Assembly (NCBI RefSeq): GCF_036850765.1
Contig: NC_089491.1
Location: 130,502,266-130,566,265 of the forward strand
Origin: Saccopteryx bilineata
Lineage: Eukaryota; Chordata; Mammalia; Chiroptera; Emballonuridae
Length of the DNA stretch: 64,000 nucleotides
Direction of reading: 5' to 3'
Notes under the pieces: model-generated
Seen by the model: only the letters and a program-made list of their open reading frames with translations
What the model was told of the DNA's origin: nothing
The model's database searches: none
Program-made: the position numbers and the translations under genes
Part shown: one piece after another, positions 56,681 to 64,000 of the stretch
Numbering within the stretch: the stretch's first letter is position 1
Layout of the letters: each line of letters starts with the position of its first letter

Positions 56681-57676
56681 ATGCCGATAAGAAAGAGGAA
56701 ATCGAATATTATGGATACAAAAGAAAGAGAGGTAACACAAATAGATGTGGAAAAATCTATGGAGAAAAGACTTAACATATTGGAAGCCTTGGAGCTAAAT
56801 GACAGAGAATTTAAAATAGAAATCTTAAAAATACTCAGAGATATACAAGAAAACACAGAAAGGCAATATAGGGAGATCAGAAAACAACTCAATGAACACA
56901 AAGAATATATTACAAGGAAATTGAAACTATAAAAACAAATCAAACAGAAATGAAAAACTCAATTCACGAGCTGAAAAACGAGGTAACAAGCTTAGCTAAC
57001 AGAACAGCCCAGATTGAAGATAGGATTAGTGAAATAGAAGACAAACAACTTGAGGCACAACAGAGAGAAGAAGAAAGAGACTCAAAAATAATAAAAAATG
57101 AGAAAGCCCTACAGGAATTGTCTGACTCCCATCAGAAAGAATAACATAAGAATAATAGGTATATCAGAGGGAGAAGAGAAAGAAAATGGAATGGAGAATA
57201 TACTCAAACAAATAATAGACGAGAACTTCCCAAGACTGTGGAAGGAACTAAAGCCTCAAATTCAAGAAGCAAACAGAACACCGAGTTTTCTTAACCCAAC
57301 AAACCCACTCCAAGGCACATCATAATAAAGATGACACAAACCAATGACAAAGAAAAAATTCTCAAGGCAGCCAGGGAAAAGAAGAGTACAACATATAAAG
57401 GAAGGCCTATTAGATTATCATCAGATTTCTCAGCAGAAAACTCTACAAGCTAGAAGAGAGTGGACCCCAATATTTAAAGCCCTGAAAGAGAGGAACTTTC
57501 AGCCAAGAATACTATACCCATCAAAGCTATCCTTCAAGTATGAAGGAGATATAAAAACATTCACAAATACAGAAAAGATGAGAAAATTTATCAACAGAAA
57601 GCCCCACTCCAGGGAAATACTAAGGGGGGTTTTCCAACCAGATTCAAAGAACAAAAGAAAACAACACCACAAGTAA
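56681..57676 (+). pseudogene. L1 ORF1 protein, frameshifted
   Basis: ATG at 56681 starts MPIRKRKSNIMDTKEREVTQ, matching the first L1. Blocks 56681-56932, 56950-57144, 57098-57325 and 57344-57676 lie in changing frames. One base is missing near 56918 (TATTACAAGG against TATGTCCAAGG), one is gained near 57128 (CTCCCATC against CTCCATC) and one near 57437. The coiled-coil and RNA-binding parts are recognisable across the pieces. There is no SINE at the site interrupted in the other L1. Whether the indels are real or assembly errors is open. Confidence 0.88.
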
Positions 57677-58000
57677 CAGCTCCACCAAGAACACAATAAA
57701 ACCAAACTTAAACTGTGACAACAAAGGAAAAAAAGGGGGGAGAGGATGGAGATTAACAGTAGCAAAGGATGATGAAGTGCAGAAATACTTATAAGATAGG
57801 GTACTACAATGAATATGGTAGGTACCCTTTCATTACTTAATGGTAACCACCCTTAAAAAAACCACCACAAAAACACTTGACTTAAAAAAGGTAGCAACAG
57901 AGGAAAGAAGTATGGAACACAAACAAACAAAAACAAATGATAGAAAAACAAAAGAGAAGAATCAAACTAGATACAAAACTAACAGAAAGCAATTTATAAA

Positions 58001-61000
58001 ATGGCAGTAGGGAACCCACAAGTGTCAATAATTACACTAAATGTAAATGGATTAAACTTACCAATAAAAAGACACAGAGTAGCAGAATGGATTAAAAAAG
58101 AAAAATCCAAACTATATGCTGCCTACAAGAAACACATCTAAGCAACAAGGATAAAAACAAATTCAAAGTGAAAGGCTGGGAAAACAATACTCCAAGCAAA
58201 CAACACCCAAAAAAACAGCAGGTGTAGCAATACTCATATCTAATAATGCTGACTACAAGGACAGAAAAAGTACTCAGAGACAAAAATGGTCATTTCATAA
58301 TGATTAAGGGGAAGTTGAATCAAGAAGACATAACAATCCTTAATATATATGCACCAAACCAAGGAGCACCAAATATATAAGACAGCTACTTATTGACCTT
58401 AAAACAAAAACTAACAAAATACAATCATACTTGGAGACCTCAATACATCCGCTGACGGCTCTAGATGGTCATCCAAACAGAGAATCAATAAAGATTAGTG
58501 GCCTAAACGAAATACTAGAACACCTGGATATGATAGACATCTACAGGACACTTCATCCCAAAGCGACAGAGTATACATTTTTCTCTAGTGTACATGGAAC
58601 ATTCTCAAGATTGACCATATGTTGGGCCACCAAAGACAATATCAGCAAATTTAGAAAAATTGAAATTGTACCAAGCATATTTCTGATCATAAAGCCTTGA
58701 AACTAAGAATTCAACTGCAAAAAAGAGGGGGAAAAATCACAAAAATGTGGAAACTAAACAACATACTTCTAAAAATGAATGGGTCAAGACGAAATAAGTG
58801 CAGAAATCAAAAGATATATACAGACAAATGAAAATGAAAATACAACATATCAGAATCTCTGGGATGCAGCAAAAGCAGTAATAAGAGAAAGTTCATATCA
58901 CTTCAGGCCTATATGAACAAACACGAGAGAGCCGAAGTAAACCACTTAACTTCCACACCTTAAGGAACTAGAAAAAGAAGAACAAAGACAACCAAAACCA
59001 GCCGAAGAAAGGAGATAATAAAATCAGAGCAGAAATAAATGAAATAGAGAACAGAAAAACTATAGAAAAAATCAATAAAACAAGGAGCTGGTTCTTGAAA
59101 AGATCAACAAAATTGACAAACCCTTGGCAAGACTCACCAAGGAAAAAAGACAACAGGACTCAAAATAAATAAAATCCAAATGAAAGAGGAGAGAATCACC
59201 ACAGACATCATAGAAATACAAAGAATTATTGTAGAATACTATGAAAAATTATATGCCACCAATACAACAACCTAGAAGAAATGGATAAATTCCTAGAACA
59301 ATACAACCTTCCTAGACTGAGTCATGAAGAAGCAGAAAACCTAAACAGACCAATCAGCAGGGAGGAAATAGAAAAAACTATTAAAAATCTCCCCAAAAAT
59401 AAAAGTCCAGGCCCAGACGGTTATACTAGTGAATTCTATCAAACATTCAAAGAAGACTTGGTTCCTATTCTACTCAAAGTCTTCCAAAAAATTGAAGAAG
59501 AAGCAATACTTCCAAACACATTTTATGAGGCCACATAACCCTCATACAAAACCTGGCAAGGATGGCACAAAGAAAGAAAACTACAGACCAATATCTCTAA
59601 TGAATACAGATGCTAAAATACTAAACAAATACTAGCAAACCGAATACAACAACATATTAAAAAAATAATACATCATGATCAAGTGGGATTCATCCCAGAA
59701 TCTCAAGGATGGTTCAACATACGCAAAACGGTTAACGTAATACACCATATCAACAAAACAAAGAACAAAAACCTCATGATCTTATCAATAGATGCAGAAA
59801 AGTCTTTTGATAAAATACAACACAATTTTATGTTTAAGACTCTCAACAAAATGGGTATAGAAGGAAAATATCTCAACATGATAAAGGCCATATATGATAA
59901 ACCATCAGCCAACATCCTATTAAACGGCATAAAACTGAGGACTTTCTACCTTAAATCAGGAACAAGACAGGGTTGTCCACTCTCTCCACTCTTATTCAAC
60001 GTGGTGCTAGAAGTTCTGGCCAGAGCAATCAGACAAGACAAAGAAATAAAAGGCATCCATATCGGAAAAGAAGAAGTAAAGGTATCACTTTTTGCTGATG
60101 ATATGATCCTATACATCGAAAACCCGAAGGACTCCACAAAAAGATTATTAGAAACAATAAACCAATACAGTAAGGTCGCAGGATACAAAATTAACATACA
60201 AAAGTCCATAGCCTTTCTATATGCCAACAATGAAATATTAGAAAACGAACTCAAAAAAAATAATCCCCTTCACGATTGCAACAAAAAAAATAAAATACCT
60301 AGGAATAAACATAACAAAGAACGTAAAGGACCTATATAATGAAAATTACAAAGCATTGTTAAGGAAATCGAAAAAGATACAATGAGATGGAAAAATATTC
60401 CTTGTTCTTGGATAGGAAGAATAAATATAATCAAAATGGCCATATTACCCAAAGCAATATACAAATTTAATGCAATTCCCATCAAAATCCCTATGACATT
60501 TTTTAAAGAAATGGAACAAAAAATCATCAGATTTATATGGAACTATAAAAAACCCCGAATAGCCAAAACAATCCTAAGGAAAAAGAATGAAGCTGGGGGC
60601 ATTACAATACCTGACTTTAAACTATATTATAGGGCCACGATAATCAGAACAGCATGGTATTGGCAGAAAAATAGACACTCAGACCAATGGAACAGAATAG
60701 AAAGCCCAGAAATAAAACCACATATATATGGTCAAATAATCTTTGATAAAGGGGCCAACAACACACAATGGAGAAAAGAAAACCTCTTCAACAAATGGTG
60801 TTGGGAAAACTGGAAAGCCACATGCAAAAGAATGAAACTCGACTACAGCCTGTCCCCGTGTACTAAAATTAATTCAAAATGGATCAAAGACCTAAATATA
60901 AGACCTGAAACAATAAAGTACATAGAAGAAGACATAGGTACTAAAATCATGGACCTGGGTTTTAAAGAACATTTTATGAACTTGACTCCAATGGCAAGAG

Positions 61001-61797
61001 AAGTGAAGGCAAAGATAAATGAATGGGACTACATCAGAATTAAAAGTTTTTGCTCAGCAAGAGAAACTGATATCAAAATAAACAGACAGCCAACTATATG
61101 GGAACTGATATTTTCAAACGACAGCTCAGATAAGGGCCTAATATCCAAAATTTACAAAGAACTCATAAAACTCAACAACAAACAAACAAGCAATCCAATA
61201 AAAAAATGGGAAGAGGACATGAACAGACACTTCTCCCAGGAAGAGATACAAATGGCCAATAGATATATGAAAAGATGCTCAGCTTCATTAGTTATTAGAG
61301 AAATGCAAATCAAAACTACAATGAGATACCACCTCACCCCTGTTAGATTAGCTATTATCAACAAGACGGGTAATAGCAAATGTTGGAGAGGCTGTGGAGA
61401 AAAAGGAACCCTCATTCACTGTTGGTGGGAATGTAAAGTAGTACAACCATTATGGAGGAAAGTATGGTGGTTCCTCAAAAAACTGCAAATAGAACTACCT
61501 TATGACCCAGCAATCCCTCTACTGGGTATATACCCCAAAACCTCAGAAACATTGATACGTGAAGACACATGTAGCCCCATGTTCATTGCAGCACTGTTCA
61601 CAGTGGCCAAGACATGGAAACAACCAAAAAGCCCTTCAATAGAAGACTGGATAAAGAAGATGTGGCACATATACACTATGGAATACTACTCAGCCATAAG
61701 AAATGATGACATCAGATCATTTACAGCAAAATGGTGGGATCTTGATAACATTATAAGGATTGAAATAAGCAAATCAGAAAAAACAAGAACTACATGA
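58001..61797 (+). pseudogene. L1 ORF2 protein, frameshifted in 5' half
   Basis: ATG at 58001 starts the endonuclease (LNVNGLNLP). Between 58100 and 59660 the frame changes repeatedly because of single-base gains and losses, many in A runs. Readable pieces include 59281-59538 ([12 protein letters not shown]). 59683-60250 is open and holds [13 protein letters not shown] and FADDMILY; one extra A near 60255 shifts it. 60382-61797 is open for 471 codons to the C-terminal [18 protein letters not shown] and stops at 61797, about one turn early because of a deletion near the end. The catalytic polymerase residues are intact in the open pieces. Confidence 0.9.
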
Positions 61798-62092
61798 TTC
61801 CATACATTGGTGGAACATAAAAATGAGACTAAGAGACATGGACAAGAGTGTGGTGGTTACCAAGGGTGGGGGGGGAGGGAGGACATGGGAGGGAGGGAGG
61901 GAGAGAGTTAGGGGGAGGGGGAGGGGCACAGAGAACTAGATAGAGGGTGACGGAGGACAATCTGACTTTGGGCGAGGGGTTTGCAACATAATTTGATGAC
62001 AAAATAACCTAGACATGTTTTCTTTGAATATATGTACCCTGATTTATTAATGTCATCCCATTACCATTAATAAAAATTTATTTAAAAAAAAA
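61798..62092 (+). other. L1 no. 2 3' UTR and tail
   Basis: Contains GGGTGGGGGGGGAGGGAGG and GAGTTAGGGGGAGGGG, ending CCATTACCATTAATAAAAATTT and an A-tail. The same 3' UTR type occurs in the L1 fragment at 43912-44458. Confidence 0.85.
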
Positions 62093-62629
62093 AAAAGAGG
62101 AATGTAGATTTAAAGAATAAAATGGCAATAAACAACTATATATTAATAATAACCTTAAATGTAAATGGATTAAATGCTCCAATCAAAAGACATAGGGTAG
62201 CTGAATGAATAAGAAAACAGGACCCATACATATGCTATCTAAAAGAGACCCACCTCAAAACAAAAGACACACATAGACTGAAAGTAAAGGGATGGAAAAA
62301 AATATTTCATGGAAATGAAAAAAAAGCTGGGGTAGCAATACTTATATCTGACAAGATAGACGTTAAAACAAAGACTATAGTAAGGGATATAGGAGGTCAC
62401 TACATAATGATTAAAGGAGCAATCCAACAGGAAGATATAACCATTATAAATGTCTATGCACCTAATATAGGAACACCTAAATATATAAAGCAGACTTTGA
62501 TAGACATAAAGGGTGAGACCAATAGCAATACTATAATAGTAGGGGATTTCAATACCCACTAACATCACTGGATAGATCCTCAAGAAAGAAAATTAACAAA
62601 GAAAAACAGACTTAAAGGACACACTAGAT

Positions 62630-62766
62630 CCGTGATGGTGAATCTTTTTATAAAAACCGCCCACTTTTGCAGTGCTAGTCAACCTGGTCCCTCCCGCCCA
62701 CTAGTGGGCATTCCAGCTTTCATGGTGGGCCAATCGCGGTGCCATTTGGTTGCTCTACTACCATAA
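62630..62766. mobile_element. hAT-derived fragment, two element ends joined
   Basis: 62630-62672 resembles the left end of the 11648 family (AATCTTTTTATA, CCGCCCACTTTTG). 62673-62766 resembles its other end read in reverse (CAGTGCTAGTCAACCTGGTC, CCCACTAGTGGGCATTCCAG). About 0.5 kb of L1 is missing here. Confidence 0.65.
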
Positions 62767-63578
62767 AAAAAAAATTATGGGACACAGCAAAAGTAGTCCT
62801 GAAAGGGAAGTTCATAGCATTACAGGCATACCTTAAGAAGCTAGAAAAAGTTCAAATAAACAACTTAACCCTGCATCTAAAAGAACTAGAAAAAGAACAG
62901 CAAGTAAAGCCCAGAGGAAGTAGAAGAAGAAAATAATAAATATCAGAGCAGAAATAAGTGACATAGAAGCTAAAGAAATAATACAGAGGACAATGAAACC
63001 AAGAGCTGGTTCTTTGAAGAGGTAAACAAAATTGATGAACCTTTAACCAGACTCACCAAGAAAAAAAGAGGTAGGACTCAAATAAATAAAATTAGAAATG
63101 AGAGTGAAGAAGTAACAACTGACACAGCAGAAATACTGTGTCAGATTATAAGAAAATACTATAAAGAAGACAACCTAGGTGAAATGGACAAATTGCTTGA
63201 AAAATATCTTTCAAAAATCAATCTGGAATAATCAAAAAACCTCAATAGACTGATTACAACAAATGAGATCGAAACAATTATCAAAAACCTCCCAACAAAC
63301 AAAAGCCCTGGGCCAGACGGCTTCACAGGCAAATTCTACCAAACATTCAAAGAAGAACTAACTCCTGTCCTTCCCAAGTTATTTCAAAAAATTTAAGAGG
63401 AGGGAAGACTTCCAAGCTCCTTTTATGAGGTGAGCATAATTTTGATTCCAAAACCAGGCAAAGACAACACAAAGAAAGAAAATTATAGGCCAATATCCCT
63501 GATGAATTTAGATGCTAAAATTCTCAACAAAATATTAGCAAACCAGATCCAGCAATACATGAAAAAAATCATACATCA

Positions 63579-63913
63579 GCCTGACCAGGCGGTGGCGCAG
63601 TGGATAGAGCGTCGGACTGGGATTTGGAGGACCCAGGTTCGAGACCCCAACGTCACCAGCTGGAGCGTGGGCTCATCTGGCTTGAGCAAAAAGCTCACCA
63701 ACTTGGACCCAAGGTCGCTGGCTTGAGCAAGGGGTTACTCGGTCTGCTGAAGGCCCGCAGTCAAGGCACATATGAGAAAGCAATCAATGAACAACTAAGG
63801 AGTCTAATGATTGATGCTTCTCATCTCTCCATTCCTGTCTGTCTGTCTCTGTCTATCCCTCTCTCTGACTCTCTCTCTGTCTCTATAAAAATAAATAAAT
63901 AAATAAATATTTT
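63579..63913 (+). mobile_element. VES-like SINE in old L1 ORF2
   Basis: Starts GCCTGACCAGGCGGTGGCG with clear A and B boxes and ends in a CT-rich tail plus (AAAT)n. A 16-bp target-site duplication, AAAAAATCATACATCA, lies at 63563-63578 and 63914-63929. Confidence 0.94.
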
Positions 63914-64000
63914 AAAAAATCATACATCATAATCAAGTGAGATTTATTCTGGGGAGGCAAGGCTGGTACAATATTTGCAAATCAATTTGATTCATCACAT

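Larger units (their letters stand above)
54236..62092 (+). mobile_element. Full-length L1 retrotransposon (L1 no. 2)
   Basis: A perfect 15-bp target-site duplication, AAAAGAGGAATGTAG, lies at 54221-54235 and 62093-62107. The element is 7,857 bp: a long 5' UTR (54236-56680), ORF1 (56681-57676), ORF2 (58001-61797), and a 3' UTR with G-rich tract and A-tail. It sits between ORF1 and ORF2 of an older L1. Its ORFs closely match those of L1 no. 1 but carry many one-base indels. Confidence 0.95.
62093..64000 (+). pseudogene. Older L1 ORF2, runs off the window
   Basis: After the right target-site duplication the older L1 resumes with its ORF2 start (ATGGCAATAAACAAC at 62122; then LNVNGLN-type sequence with a TGA replacing TGG near 62203). 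The endonuclease part ends at GDFNTH near 62560. A short hAT-derived piece then occupies 62630-62766, and the L1 resumes about 0.5 kb further along its consensus (LWDTAKVVLKGKFIALQ). The fingers region ([30 protein letters not shown]) is readable in pieces. A SINE splits it at 63579-63913. Several stops and frameshifts show it is dead. Confidence 0.85.

Overview
The window looks like mammalian, most likely bat, non-genic DNA. The main evidence is the number of tRNA-derived SINEs of two related kinds. Long copies open with CCTGGCCGGTTGGCTCAGTGG and carry a CTTCTCCACCCCTCC stretch, as I recall for the Rhin-1 type of horseshoe bats and relatives. Shorter VES-like copies open with CCTGACCAGG or GACCTGTGGTGGCG. 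Young full-length L1 elements and an unusually rich set of cut-and-paste DNA transposons (hAT, TA-flanked MITEs, one arthropod-like element) also fit a bat. Species and SINE names are from memory. I found no convincing host protein-coding exon, rRNA or tRNA gene; every long reading frame belongs to a mobile element.

Layout. 1-5.9 kb: mostly unique sequence with an old MIR, two short MITEs and a SINE with perfect target-site duplications. 5.9-10.6 kb: a decayed GTF2IRD2/Charlie8-like hAT transposase on the minus strand, split by a SINE, then scrambled L1 fragments. 10.6-25 kb: SINE-rich unique DNA with small hAT elements, MIR/L2 relics and a SINE holding a 62-bp patch copied from about 1.1 kb away. 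25.1-28.5 kb: a TA-flanked MITE, then a 2.3-kb transposon with CACTGGGGAACAAA terminal repeats and a broken transposase-like gene resembling an arthropod/cnidarian family, then a 331-bp hAT element. 29.7-37.3 kb: a full-length L1 with 13-bp target-site duplications, a SINE inside ORF1, and an ORF2 broken only by two in-frame stops.

37.3-45.6 kb: unique DNA, then a four-level nest: old L1, VES SINE, 3.4-kb hAT with a nearly readable BED-finger transposase, and an L1 3' fragment. 45.6-51 kb: old L1 split by an LTR-like insertion of about 1.85 kb, several SINEs, a second copy of one MITE, and a class II endogenous retrovirus integrase relic. 51-64 kb: L1 fragments and a second full-length young L1 with a CpG-rich 5' region, inserted in an older L1 that runs to the window end.

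The elements do not form a pathway. They record successive insertions, and nesting plus target-site duplications give relative ages. Coordinates of old repeats without target-site duplications are approximate.
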